Under the pieces are notes generated by a model that did no database searches, had not been told where the DNA came from, and was given only the letters and a program-made list of their open reading frames with translations. DNA of 64,000 nucleotides. Source: Arthrobacter_M sp030063245 (GTDB lineage: Bacteria > Actinomycetota > Actinomycetes > Actinomycetales > Micrococcaceae). The number at the start of each line of letters is the position of its first letter. Positions within the stretch are counted from its first letter, which is position 1. Below are positions 53,072 to 61,837 of the stretch, one piece after another. Where the stretch lies: positions 2,728,001 through 2,792,000 of the forward strand of contig NZ_CP180316.1 in the NCBI RefSeq assembly GCF_051131705.1, given 5' to 3'. Made by a program: the position numbers and the translations under genes.

Positions 53072-53587
53072 ATGCTTTCGTCCGCCCGTTCGGCCCCTCG
53101 TCCACTTCGCCCTCTCCCCCGCCTGCTGACGCTGGCCGCCCTGGCCGGAGCCGCCGTCGTCCTTTCCGGCTGCACCCCTGCGGTGGAGGTTTCCGCGGCC
53201 CCGGACTCAACGGACCCGGCCTGCGCGCCGATGATGGTGGCGCTGCCGGACTTGCTGGCCGACGCACCCCTGCGCCCGACGACGACGCAGGCAACGGCCG
53301 CCTGGGGTGATCCCTCGCTGGTGATTCTGCGCTGTGGGGTTACGGTTCCGGGGCCGACCACGGACCGCTGTGTGGGGGTCAACGGCGTGGACTGGGTCAT
53401 CCGGCAGGACGCCTCGACCTGGACGCTGACCACGTACGGCCGCACCCCTGCCACGGAGATCGTGCTGGATCCGGACAAGATCGCCTCCAGCACGGTGCTG
53501 GCACAGCTCTCCAGTGCGGTGTTGAGAATTCCCTCGACGAAGGCCTGCCTGGGGGCGGCGGACGAGACCGCGGTGCCGACCAAGTAG
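53072..53587 (+). CDS. DUF3515-family lipoprotein
   Basis: 171 residues. Lipoprotein signal LLTLAALAGAAVVLSGC followed by a DUF3515 domain: DPACAPMMVALPDLLADAPL, the ATAAWGDPSLVILRCGVTVP motif and VNGVDWVIRQDASTWTLTTYGR. The family is actinobacterial, often encoded near ddl and thiL; function unknown, presumed envelope. Here it lies between the polymer operon and the GH79 gene on the rightward strand, about 2.3 kb from the end of ddl. Confidence 0.9.
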   Translation: MLSSARSAPRPLRPLPRLLTLAALAGAAVVLSGCTPAVEVSAAPDSTDPACAPMMVALPDLLADAPLRPTTTQATAAWGDPSLVILRCGVTVPGPTTDRCVGVNGVDWVIRQDASTWTLTTYGRTPATEIVLDPDKIASSTVLAQLSSAVLRIPSTKACLGAADETAVPTK

Positions 53588-53722
53588 ATTCGGCGGTGCC
53601 CGCCGCCTCGGCTAGAATCACAGGTGAACCGCTCCCCGCGTCATGGTGCCAACGGGTCCCGACCTTGGGTGCGTGTGATCCTGACCGGGCCGTGACGGAG
53701 CCGGAACCAACTTTGGAGACAG

Positions 53723-55513
53723 ATGACGAACAGTTCTGATGCGCCCGGCCCTGATCCCGATAGCAACGGGGGACGGAGCCTGGGGCCCGACGGCGGCGCG
53801 GGCCAGTCCCGGAGCGGTGTCGGGCACAGCAGAGGCCGGGTGACCCGCAAAAAGGGGCTGATCATTGGCGGCGGCGCCGCCGCAGCCGTTGTCGCCGTCG
53901 TCGTTGTTGCCTCGCTGACCCTTGGCGGCAATTCGCCTCAGGCCGCTGGGACGTCCGCCCCGGCGTCGTCGTCCGCCGCCACCACGTCTGCCTCCGCGTC
54001 GGCCCCGGCCACCGCGGCCAAGACGTTCGCGCCCTTCGACCGCCCCGAATATGTGCAGGCCGGCGCGGCAGCAGGCGCCGTAAACCCGATCGCGGCCACG
54101 ACGGTCTCGGTGACGGACCAGGCCCTGGGAACCGCGATGCCGGACGGCCTGATGGGTCTGTCCTTCGAAACCGATGTGATGACCGATCCCCGGTTCGACC
54201 CGGCCAATTCCGACCTCACCGCCGTGCTGGCACATATGAACAAGCCCGTGATCCGCTTCGGTGGCCAGTCCGTGGACCGGCGCTTCTTCTGGACCTCCAC
54301 CGATGAACCGATTCCGAACTGGAAGCTTGTCCCCGCATTCTCGGGGGATACCCGGCCGATCCTGAAGGTCACGCCGGCCGACCTGCAGCGGATCAAGAAG
54401 GTGGCCGATGCGTCCAACGCGACCGTCGTGTTGACGGCGGACCTTGGGCACTTCGATCCCGCCAGGGCGGCCGACCTGGCACTGAACGCCAAGAAGATTC
54501 TCGGTGACCGGCTGCAGGGTATGACCATGGGCAATGAGCCGAATGGCTACTACGGCGAGGGCCGGGAGTACATGACCATTCGGGGCAGCGACTACGGCTT
54601 CCCCAAATATCAGAGGGAACTTATGGCCTACGTATCGGCCGTGACCGCAGCCGTGCCGGACCTGAAAATCATTGGTCCGGACGTTTATTCGGAAGAGTGG
54701 TGGAAGCAGTTCGTGGCGGCCAAGGTGCCCAACTTGGCAGCCTTGAGCTATCACAACTACCCAATGTCAGCCTGCAAGACTACCGGCCAATCGGACTCGC
54801 CGACTATCGCCACGGCAATGTCCCGCCAGCGTGCCCAGCAGAGCCTCGATTTCCAGGCTGTGGTGGTGGACCTGGCTAAGAAAGCCAATGTTCCGGCGTG
54901 GCTGACGGAGACCGGCGTTTCTTCCTGCGACGGCGGGAACGAGACCACCAAGAAACATGTCTCCGCCCTATGGACGTTCAACTACGCCCTTGGGGCCGCT
55001 CAGATCGGCGTCTCCCAGGTGGACATGCACAGCGGACTCGACGCCTGCAAGGGTGGTCCGCCGCTCTCCCCCATCTGCGACAGCGGCCCGTACAAGAAGC
55101 CCAATGGAATCATCACCATGCAGCCGGCCTACTACGGCATGATGCTCGCCAACAGCATCGGCGCGGGCGCGTTCCAGAAGGTCGATACATCCGGCAATGA
55201 GAACGTCTACGGCTACTCCGTCAAGCACGACGACGGCAGCATGAGTGTCGTCGTCGTCAATCAGAACGATCCCACTAAAGACGCGCAGGCACCGGTGAGC
55301 ATACAGCTGCCCGCACAGGCCGCGACCGCCACCATGAGCCAGATGACGGGTCCGAGTTTCGACGCGGAAGCCCAGACTCGGATTGACGGGCTGGAATCCG
55401 CGGGCGTGCCCAAGGAAACGCAGGGCCGGATCCCGGGTTTTACCGCGGGCGACAAATCCGTGACTCTCCCGGTAACATCCGGAACCGCCACCGTCTTCAC
55501 CTTCACCTTCTGA
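53723..55513 (+). CDS. Membrane-anchored GH79-like glycoside hydrolase
   Basis: 596 residues. A basic, Gly-rich cytoplasmic stretch precedes one membrane segment (LIIGGGAAAAVVAVVVVASLTL, about 45-66) and a Ser/Ala/Thr linker, so the enzyme faces outward. The TIM barrel has PDGLMGLSFETDVMTDPRFD, KPVIRFGGQSVDRRFFW, the likely acid/base Glu in MTMGNEPNGYYGE and the nucleophile Glu in AWLTETGVSSCDGG. These fit GH79 (heparanase/beta-glucuronidase) relatives. With a ManNAcA-type uronate polymer predicted nearby, trimming of a uronate-containing glycan is possible but unproven. Confidence 0.82.
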   Translation: MTNSSDAPGPDPDSNGGRSLGPDGGAGQSRSGVGHSRGRVTRKKGLIIGGGAAAAVVAVVVVASLTLGGNSPQAAGTSAPASSSAATTSASASAPATAAKTFAPFDRPEYVQAGAAAGAVNPIAATTVSVTDQALGTAMPDGLMGLSFETDVMTDPRFDPANSDLTAVLAHMNKPVIRFGGQSVDRRFFWTSTDEPIPNWKLVPAFSGDTRPILKVTPADLQRIKKVADASNATVVLTADLGHFDPARAADLALNAKKILGDRLQGMTMGNEPNGYYGEGREYMTIRGSDYGFPKYQRELMAYVSAVTAAVPDLKIIGPDVYSEEWWKQFVAAKVPNLAALSYHNYPMSACKTTGQSDSPTIATAMSRQRAQQSLDFQAVVVDLAKKANVPAWLTETGVSSCDGGNETTKKHVSALWTFNYALGAAQIGVSQVDMHSGLDACKGGPPLSPICDSGPYKKPNGIITMQPAYYGMMLANSIGAGAFQKVDTSGNENVYGYSVKHDDGSMSVVVVNQNDPTKDAQAPVSIQLPAQAATATMSQMTGPSFDAEAQTRIDGLESAGVPKETQGRIPGFTAGDKSVTLPVTSGTATVFTFTF

Positions 55514-55839
55514 GCCGCCCTCCCCTCCCTCCCGAGCCGCCCTCCCCCAACTGAGTAGCAGATATGGCACTCAAAACGCGTTTTGAGTGCCATAAGTGCG
55601 ACTCAGATGAGGCGCCAGCGGCACAGCCTGCGTCGAAGTCTCAGCTCCAACGAGAACAGGGTCCGGCTCCGTCTCGAACACGGGGGCGGAAGCCCGGTCG
55701 TAACGCTCCTGCGGTCGCCGGTCCGGCGGGGAGCCGGCGCGCAGCAGCAGCCCGCATAACCGGATCCGACCGGGACGGGGTGATGGGCCTCCACACGGCC
55801 GCGGGCGGCCTTGGCCGACCACCGATTAGGCTTGAGACG
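55514..55839. other. Convergent intergenic region between GH79-like gene and ddl
   Basis: 326 bp with a long palindrome (next entry). A minus-strand frame (55571-55822) gives an 83-residue Arg/Pro-rich peptide that I do not consider a gene because it overlaps the palindrome and has no family features. Confidence 0.5.
55551..55606. terminator. Long palindrome, candidate bidirectional terminator
   Basis: A perfect 32-bp palindrome (55563-55594, arms TATGGCACTCAAAACG) is extended by an outer pair CTGAGT (55551-55556) and ACTCAG (55601-55606) across 6-base internal loops. It lies 37 bp after the GH79-like stop in a convergent gap. It has an A4/T4 run in each arm rather than the usual distal T-run. 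Confidence 0.55.
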
Positions 55840-57009
55840 CTAGCGCAGGCCGGTTTTGCGGTTCAGCCCCAGCTGCAGGAGCTCGTCGATCAGCTCCGGA
55901 TAGGACAACCCGGATGCGGCCCACATCTGCGGGTACATGGATTTGGGCGTGAACCCGGGCATGGTGTTGATCTCGTTGATGATGATCTCGCCCTCGTCCG
56001 TGACGAAGAAGTCCACCCGGGACAACCCCTCGGCGCCGACAGCGTCAAACGCCACGGCGGCGAGGTCACGGATGCGGGTGATGACCTCGTCGGACAGGTC
56101 CGCGGGGCAGGTCAGGGCCGCGGCGTTGTCCTGGACGTATTTGGCCGCGAAGTCGTAAAAGGCATGCTGGGAGTCCGTGACCACGATTTCCCCGGGCATG
56201 GACGTTCGCGCGGCACCGCTCCCCCTGCCCTCCAGCACGGCACACTCGATCTCGCGGCCCACGATCCCGGCCTCGATCACCAGCTTCAGGTCATGCAGGC
56301 GCGCCTCCTCGATCGCCGCGGGCAGCTCGGCAAGGGTCTCCACCTTGGAGATCCCCATCGAGGACCCGGCCCGCGCCGGCTTCACGAAGACGGGGAAGCC
56401 CAGCGCCGCGACGCTGTCCCGCACGGTCTGCGGGTCGTTGGTCCACTGCCGGTCCGTGACGGCCACATAGGGGCCAACATCCAGCCCGGCCGCGGCAAAT
56501 ACAACCTTCATGAAGTGCTTATCCATGCCGACGGCAGAGGCCAGCACACCGGCGCCCACGTACCGGGTGTCGGAAAGTTCCAGCAGCCCCTGGATGGTGC
56601 CGTCCTCGCCGAAGGGCCCGTGCAGCACCGGGAACACCACGTCCACCTCGCCCAGTTCCACCGGCACATGGTTCGGTGCGGTCACGATCAGCTGCGGCGA
56701 TCCGCCGGTCCCGGTGAGCGAGACCGTCTTGTCCGACGGCGGCACTTCGGGCAGCTGCGCAGAGCTCAGTGACCACTGCGAGGGGTCGCCTGAGGCGAGC
56801 ACCCACTGGCCGGTTTTAGTGATGCCAATCGGGACGACGTCGTATTTGTCCCGGTCGATCGCGCCCAGCACGCCGGCGGCGGTGACGCAGCTGACGGCGT
56901 GCTCGCTGGAGCGTCCGCCGAAGAGGACGACGACGCGCGGCCGACGGGATGGGTGGGCGGCGCCGCTGCCGCCGCCGTCGTCGGTCATGGAAGTGCTATT
57001 GACGCTCAC
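55840..57009 (-). CDS. ddl: D-alanine--D-alanine ligase
   Basis: 389 residues from GTG 57009, which overlaps the gpsA stop by four bases (GTGA); an internal ATG at 56988 is an alternative. ATP-grasp enzyme making the D-Ala-D-Ala dipeptide of peptidoglycan. Motifs: VVVLFGGRSSEHAVSCVTA, FPVLHGPFGEDGTIQGLLEL, PVFVKPARAGSSMGISKV, SRVDFFVTDEGEIIINEINT followed by MPGFTPKSMYPQMW. The longer upstream frame runs over gpsA and is not coding. Final gene of murA-plsC-gpsA-ddl. thiL, its frequent neighbour in actinobacteria, is 42 kb to the left. Confidence 0.96.
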   Translation of the reverse strand: MSVNSTSMTDDGGGSGAAHPSRRPRVVVLFGGRSSEHAVSCVTAAGVLGAIDRDKYDVVPIGITKTGQWVLASGDPSQWSLSSAQLPEVPPSDKTVSLTGTGGSPQLIVTAPNHVPVELGEVDVVFPVLHGPFGEDGTIQGLLELSDTRYVGAGVLASAVGMDKHFMKVVFAAAGLDVGPYVAVTDRQWTNDPQTVRDSVAALGFPVFVKPARAGSSMGISKVETLAELPAAIEEARLHDLKLVIEAGIVGREIECAVLEGRGSGAARTSMPGEIVVTDSQHAFYDFAAKYVQDNAAALTCPADLSDEVITRIRDLAAVAFDAVGAEGLSRVDFFVTDEGEIIINEINTMPGFTPKSMYPQMWAASGLSYPELIDELLQLGLNRKTGLR

Positions 57010-58052
57010 GCTTGATATTCGCCTTCGGATTTCAGATCGCGGCCCATCAGGCGCGGACCCAGTTCGGCAATGGACAGTTCCCCGGCCAGGACGGCGACGA
57101 CGGCCTCCGTGATCGGCATTTCGATGCCCAGCTGCAGGGCCAGCTCGTGCACGGCCTGGGCGGATTTGATGCCCTCCGCCGTCTGCGTCATCCGGCCGCC
57201 GACCTGTTCCAGGGTCAGCCCCTCGCCCAGCAGCCGGCCGGCCGTGCGGTTCCGGCTCAGCGGCGACGAACACGTGGCCACAAGGTCGCCGAGCCCGGCC
57301 AGCCCGGCCATGGTTTCCGGCTCGCCGCCCAGCGCCAGGGCCAGCCGCGTCGTTTCGGCCAGTCCCCGGGTGATCACGGACGCCTTGGTATTGTCGCCCA
57401 TCTGCTTGCCGTCGCAGATGCCCACGGCCAGCGCGATGATGTTTTTGACGATCCCGCCGATCTCCACGCCCACCACGTCGGTATTGGTGTACGGCCGGAA
57501 ATACGGCGGCGTGCAGGTGGTGGCAATCCACGCCGCCGTCGCTTCGTCCGCGCAGGCCACCACCGATGCCGTGGGCTCCCGCCGGGCAATCTCCATCGCC
57601 AGGTTCGGCCCGGAAATGACCGCGATCCGCTCCACCGGCAGGCCCAGCTCCTGGGCAACAACCTGGCTCATCCGGACGTCGGTGCCCAGTTCCAGCCCTT
57701 TCATGAGGGAGACGACGACGGCGCCCGGCTCGACGTGCGGCGCCCAAGTGTGCAGCTGGGCACGCAGCGACTGGGCAGGAACGGCCAGGATCACCAGTTC
57801 CGCCCCGCGCAGGACCTCGGCGGCCTCTGTGGAGGCGGTGATGTTTTCCGGCAAGGGGATGCTGGCGAGGTACTGCGGATTGCGGTGCCTGGTGTTGATT
57901 TCCTCGACCACTTCGGCGCGACGGCCCCAGACCATGATGGTCCGGTCGGTGCCTGCGGCGGCATCGCCGAGCACCTTCGCGAAGGTTGTTCCCCAGCTGC
58001 CGGCGCCGAGGACGGCGATCTTCACCGGAGACGGTCTGCGGCGACGGCTCAT
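57006..58052 (-). CDS. gpsA: Glycerol-3-phosphate dehydrogenase [NAD(P)+]
   Basis: 348 residues. Makes sn-glycerol-3-phosphate for phospholipids, and possibly for CDP-glycerol used in the polymer locus. NAD-binding KIAVLGAGSWGTTFAKVLGD, the SGPNLAMEIARREPTASVVA motif, catalytic Lys in EIGGIVKNIIALAVGICDG and RGLAETTRLALALGGEPETM. The ATG overlaps the plsC stop (ATGA) and the end overlaps ddl by four bases, so a tight operon. Confidence 0.96.
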   Translation of the reverse strand: MSRRRRPSPVKIAVLGAGSWGTTFAKVLGDAAAGTDRTIMVWGRRAEVVEEINTRHRNPQYLASIPLPENITASTEAAEVLRGAELVILAVPAQSLRAQLHTWAPHVEPGAVVVSLMKGLELGTDVRMSQVVAQELGLPVERIAVISGPNLAMEIARREPTASVVACADEATAAWIATTCTPPYFRPYTNTDVVGVEIGGIVKNIIALAVGICDGKQMGDNTKASVITRGLAETTRLALALGGEPETMAGLAGLGDLVATCSSPLSRNRTAGRLLGEGLTLEQVGGRMTQTAEGIKSAQAVHELALQLGIEMPITEAVVAVLAGELSIAELGPRLMGRDLKSEGEYQA

Positions 58053-59026
58053 GAGGCGTCTCCGGCGGGCTTATCGGGGTTAGTCGTGTCGCCGTCGGCC
58101 GCGTCGCCCTCGGTCGCGGCGGCGTCGGCCTCGGCGGCCTCGGCTGCGTCGTCGACCAGCACTGCACCAAAGGCAGCTCCGTCGTCGACCGCCTCGTCAG
58201 GCGCTGCACCCAAGGCCGCCTCGGCGGTGTCGGCGGAGTCGCCGTCGCCCGTCCCGCTGCCGGCGATTCCGGCCACCCCGGCCGCGCCACGGGCCACGTA
58301 ACGGCCGTGCGACTTCTGCGCGTGCGCCTTCGGATCCCAGCGCACCGCCGGCGGTTCCTCGCCGCGCAGCTGGGCCAGCAGGGCCGTCATGTCATCGAGA
58401 ATGACCGTCGTGGCTGCCTCCAGCGTCGCCTTATCCAGGGCAGAGCCCTTGAACCGGCTCAGATCCACCGGGTCGCCGATCAACACTCGGACGGTTTTCC
58501 GGGGAAAAATGTGCACGCGCTTGGCGTAGCGCGGGAAGGCCTCCTGGGCGCCCCAATGCGCCACGGGAACCACCGGGGCCCCGGTCATCAGGGCCAGCCG
58601 CGCGGCGCCGGTATGGCCGCGCATCGGCCACAGGTCAGGATCCCGGGTCAGCGTGCCCTCCGGGTAGACGATGATGGCGCCGCCCTCGTCCAGCACTTCC
58701 TTGGCAAGCTCCAGCGACCGGCCGGCCGTGGCGCCCGCGCGCTGCACCGGAATCTGCCGCGCGCCACGCAGCACTGTGCCCACAAAGGGCGTGCGGAAGA
58801 GCCCGTCCTTGGCCATGAAGTGCGGCATGATGTTCTGGTTGTACAACATGTGACCGACAACGACCGGGTCGATCTCCGTGCAGTGCGTGGGACACAGGAT
58901 GAAGCCCTGGTCCTTGGGCAGCTTTTCCAGGCCCAGCCACTCCTTGCGCATCAGAACGTTCGCCACGGGGCGCAGGGTCCAGGCCGCGACCCCGATCCAA
59001 AACCGGGCGCGTTTCGGTAAGCTCAA
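58049..59026 (-). CDS. plsC: 1-acyl-sn-glycerol-3-phosphate acyltransferase (PlsC family) with acidic Ala-rich tail
   Basis: 325 residues from a TTG at 59026. HX4D motif in CPTHCTEIDPVVVGHMLY and the EGT motif in VYPEGTLTRDPDLWP define the lysophosphatidate acyltransferase family. The last about 85 residues are a disordered Ala/Asp/Glu-rich tail (from TAEAALGAAPDEAVDDGAAF) not needed for the fold. Twelve bases after murA, four-base overlap with gpsA. GpsA product plus acylation steps fit phosphatidate synthesis at the membrane. Confidence 0.92.
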   Translation of the reverse strand: MSLPKRARFWIGVAAWTLRPVANVLMRKEWLGLEKLPKDQGFILCPTHCTEIDPVVVGHMLYNQNIMPHFMAKDGLFRTPFVGTVLRGARQIPVQRAGATAGRSLELAKEVLDEGGAIIVYPEGTLTRDPDLWPMRGHTGAARLALMTGAPVVPVAHWGAQEAFPRYAKRVHIFPRKTVRVLIGDPVDLSRFKGSALDKATLEAATTVILDDMTALLAQLRGEEPPAVRWDPKAHAQKSHGRYVARGAAGVAGIAGSGTGDGDSADTAEAALGAAPDEAVDDGAAFGAVLVDDAAEAAEADAAATEGDAADGDTTNPDKPAGDAS

Positions 59027-59038
59027 CAGTTGATGCTC

Positions 59039-60376
59039 CTAGATCCTGATCTTGCGGCTGTCACTGAGGTCGAAATCGGCGCCCAGACCCTCAAGCTTAG
59101 AGGTGAAGCGCTCATAGCCGCGGTTGATCACGTCGATGCCGGTGACGCGGGAGGTGCCGGCAGCAGCGAGGGCCGCGATCAGGTGGCTGAATCCGCCGCG
59201 CAGATCCGGGACGTCTATGTCCGCGCCCTTGAGCTGCGTGGCACCGGAAATGACCGCCGAGTGCAGAAAATTCCGCTGCCCGAAGCGGCACGGGACGCTG
59301 CCCAGGCACTCGCGGTGGACCTGGATGTTAGCGCCCATCCGCACCAACGCGTCGGTAAACCCGAACCGGTTCTCATAGACGGTTTCATGCACGATCGACA
59401 CGCCCTCGGCCTGGGTCAGCGCCACCACCAACGGCTGCTGCCAGTCCGTCATGAAGCCCGGATGCACGTCCGTCTCCAACACGAGCGGCAGCAACTTGCC
59501 GCCCTGATGGTAAAACCGGATGCCGTCGTCGTCAATGTCCATCCCGCCGCCCACCTTGCGGTAGGTGTTCAGGAACGTCATCATGTCCCGCTGTGACGCG
59601 CCGGCAACGTAAATATCCCCGCGTGTGACCAGCGCCGCCGACGCCCAGGATGCTGCTTCATTGCGGTCCGGCAGGGCACGGTGGGAATAGCCGCGCAGCT
59701 CCGTGACGCCCTCAATGCGGATGGTGCGGTCCGTCTGGACGCTGATGATGGCGCCCATTTTCTGCAGGACGGCGATCAGATCCACGATCTCCGGTTCGGT
59801 GGCGGCGCCGGAGAGCTCGGTAATGCCGTCCGCGCGGGTTGCCGTCAGCAGCACCTGTTCGGTGGCGCCGACGCTGGGGTAGGGCAGCGAGATTTTGGTG
59901 CCGTGCAGGCCCTTGGGCGCGGAAATGTGGATGCCGCCCGGGCGCTTTTCGACGACGGCGCCAAACTGGCGGAGCACGTTCAGGTGGTAGTCAATGGGGC
60001 GGTCGCCGATCTTGCAGCCGCCCAAATCCGGGATGAACGCTTCGCCGATCGCGTGGATCAGCGGGCCGCAGAACAGGATCGGGATGCGCGAGTCCCCGGC
60101 GTGGGTGTCGATGGCCGTGCTGGGGGCGGTCTTGGCGTTTTGCGGATCCAGCGTCAGATCCCCGGTGACCGGGTCCTTGATCACGGTGACACCGTGGATC
60201 TGCAGCAGAGACGTGACCACGTCCACGTCCTTGATCTCCGGGACGTTGCGCAAAACCGACGGTTCATTACCGAGCAGCGCTGCGACCATGGCCTTCGGGA
60301 CCAGATTTTTGGCTCCCCGAACCGTTACCCGCCCTGTCAAGGGCACACCGCCATGGACCGTCAGAACACTGCTCAT
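59039..60376 (-). CDS. murA: UDP-N-acetylglucosamine 1-carboxyvinyltransferase
   Basis: 445 residues. First committed step of peptidoglycan: enolpyruvyl transfer from PEP to UDP-GlcNAc. RVTVRGAKNLVPKAMVAALL carries the Lys-Asn pair; PDLGGCKIGDRPIDYHLNVL holds the catalytic Cys (fosfomycin target) in the family position; later PDRNEAASWASAALVTRGDI, TDVHPGFMTDWQQPLVVALT and LRGGFSHLIAALAAAGTSRV are typical. The Cys is present, so fosfomycin sensitivity would be expected at the target level. First gene of murA-plsC-gpsA-ddl. Confidence 0.96.
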   Translation of the reverse strand: MSSVLTVHGGVPLTGRVTVRGAKNLVPKAMVAALLGNEPSVLRNVPEIKDVDVVTSLLQIHGVTVIKDPVTGDLTLDPQNAKTAPSTAIDTHAGDSRIPILFCGPLIHAIGEAFIPDLGGCKIGDRPIDYHLNVLRQFGAVVEKRPGGIHISAPKGLHGTKISLPYPSVGATEQVLLTATRADGITELSGAATEPEIVDLIAVLQKMGAIISVQTDRTIRIEGVTELRGYSHRALPDRNEAASWASAALVTRGDIYVAGASQRDMMTFLNTYRKVGGGMDIDDDGIRFYHQGGKLLPLVLETDVHPGFMTDWQQPLVVALTQAEGVSIVHETVYENRFGFTDALVRMGANIQVHRECLGSVPCRFGQRNFLHSAVISGATQLKGADIDVPDLRGGFSHLIAALAAAGTSRVTGIDVINRGYERFTSKLEGLGADFDLSDSRKIRI

Positions 60377-60691
60377 CTAAACCTGTTTTCCTCGCACTAT
60401 GCCGGCCCCGGATACCGCGAGAACCTTAGCCAAGCATAGTTTCTCCCGTTACAGGACTGAAATACTCCCGAGCCGCCGCGCCGGGTAGCTTTCACCGAGC
60501 GCCGCTGTCGTCCCGGTCCTGCCGCCGTCGTTCCTGTCCCGCCGTGAATATCCTGTCCTGCCGTGAATATGGACGAACGCCCGTGAAATTTCCACGGCAC
60601 TTGTCCACCCCACGGGCACAATGCGACCTCCCGGTTCACAATCAGCAACAGTCCCATGGCTTAGTCAGCCGCAAACCGGCAGTCTGCGGGA
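60377..60691. other. Divergent gap upstream of murA with short direct repeats
   Basis: 315 bp. Two adjacent 20-bp direct repeats, TCCTGTCCCGCCGTGAATAT (60532-60551) and the same with one change (60551-60570), are followed by an imperfect palindrome. It must contain the murA promoter; I could not assign hexamers. No gene. Confidence 0.5.
60570..60607. repeat. Imperfect palindrome related to the 44-bp palindrome at 61715
   Basis: A dyad of 19-base half-sites centred on AAATTT, with AAATTTCCACGGCAC and terminal GTCCA in common with 61715-61758. The left arm is diverged. It and the perfect copy flank the AbiEi-like gene. Confidence 0.5.
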
Positions 60692-61642
60692 ATGAGTAAC
60701 TTCACACCGCCACTATGGATCACCTCGGCGGACGATCCAGACGATGAATATTTCTCCCGCAGGTTGTCCCTGCGCGCCAAGGCCGGCGAGCTCATGCGTG
60801 TCCGGCAAGGACTGTACCTGCCGACCCCCGTGTGGAAAGACCTCAAGCCCTGGGAACAGTATCGGATGCGGATCGAAGCCGTTCATCGCACAGCCCGTTC
60901 GGCTCCGATTTTCTGCCACCGTGCGTCCGCGCAAGTGTGGGGAATCCCCGTCATAACCATTCCGGCACTGGTGGACACCTTTGAAGGCCGGTCTGGCGGA
61001 GGACATTCCGGGGCGGGCGTTTACCGGCACCGAACGGACCTGTCAAAAGTCTGCACGGCACAGGTAGACGGTCTGACCGTGACATCCAAACTGCAGACGG
61101 CCCGCGATCTTGCGGTGGTTCTGCCTTTTCCAGAGGCCGTTGCGGCAATGGATCGGATCCTGTCCCCGCGGCTGTTAGTGGGAGAGCAAAGATCCCGCCC
61201 GATCCAGAAGAGCCACATGGAAATTTCGATGAAACTGCTGCCGCATGCAAATTACATCAGGCGGGTTGAACGGGTGCTGGCGTTCGCCGACGGGCTCTCC
61301 GGTTCCCCAGGCGAATCGCTCAGCCGGGCCCATATGGTGCAGTTCGGGTTCCCCGCACCGGAGCTGCAACACGAGGTTCGGGATGGGCAGGGCCGGATCG
61401 GTTACACGGACTTTTACTGGAAGGAGCTCGGATTAGTCGGCGAATTTGATGGCTGGGTCAAGTACTCGCGTGGTGAATTCCTCGCCGGGGACTTACCTGC
61501 CGATGCACTGTGGAAGGAAAAGGTCCGCGAGGACCGGATCAGGGATACGGGGTTGCGGGTGACCCGCTGGATGTGGACCGAGGTCAGCAACCCCGAATTA
61601 TTGCGTCAACGGCTGCTGGGCGCTGGGCTGCGGCCGCTATGA
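60692..61642 (+). CDS. Orphan AbiEi-type antitoxin-domain protein with DUF559-like C-terminus
   Basis: 316 residues. The N-terminal part (RAKAGELMRVRQGLYLPTPV) resembles the winged-helix AbiEi domain of type IV toxin-antitoxin regulators. The C-terminal part (YTDFYWKELGLVGEFDGWVK, then EKVREDRIRDTGLRVTRWMW) resembles DUF559/very-short-patch-like nuclease folds with a D...E-F-D...K pattern. Such fusions are common and usually orphan in actinobacteria; no AbiEii nucleotidyltransferase toxin is adjacent. Divergent from murA. Role in defence or regulation unknown. Confidence 0.75.
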   Translation: MSNFTPPLWITSADDPDDEYFSRRLSLRAKAGELMRVRQGLYLPTPVWKDLKPWEQYRMRIEAVHRTARSAPIFCHRASAQVWGIPVITIPALVDTFEGRSGGGHSGAGVYRHRTDLSKVCTAQVDGLTVTSKLQTARDLAVVLPFPEAVAAMDRILSPRLLVGEQRSRPIQKSHMEISMKLLPHANYIRRVERVLAFADGLSGSPGESLSRAHMVQFGFPAPELQHEVRDGQGRIGYTDFYWKELGLVGEFDGWVKYSRGEFLAGDLPADALWKEKVREDRIRDTGLRVTRWMWTEVSNPELLRQRLLGAGLRPL

Positions 61643-61714
61643 AGTCGTGGTCACGCAGTTCGCCGCGTCCGCACTCCGCGTCACGCACTCCGCGTCCCGC
61701 GTGTTTGGCCATAC

Positions 61715-61758
61715 AAATGGACGGGTGCCGTGGAAATTTCCACGGCACCCGTCCATTT
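61715..61758. terminator. Perfect 44-bp palindrome between convergent genes
   Basis: Every base from 61715 to 61758 pairs with its mirror about the centre 61736/61737 (half-site AAATGGACGGGTGCCGTGGA plus AA). It lies 72 bp after the AbiEi-like stop and 79 bp after the leuD stop. With AAAT/ATTT ends it could terminate both genes; as a repeat related to 60570-60607 it may instead belong to a REP-like family. Confidence 0.6.
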
Positions 61759-61837
61759 CACCGGCATCCCAGCCGGTCGCCCGTCCCGGGCTACGTCCGC
61801 GCCGGGCTATGTCCCCAGCCCGGCTTGCCGTCCCCGG

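Noticed and set aside
57012..58301. 429-codon rightward frame opposite gpsA and plsC
   Set aside because: Antisense to clear core genes; Gln/His/Arg-rich translation typical of a shadow.
60692..61642. Complete type IV toxin-antitoxin pair
   Set aside because: Only the antitoxin-like gene is present; no AbiEii-type nucleotidyltransferase lies on either side.
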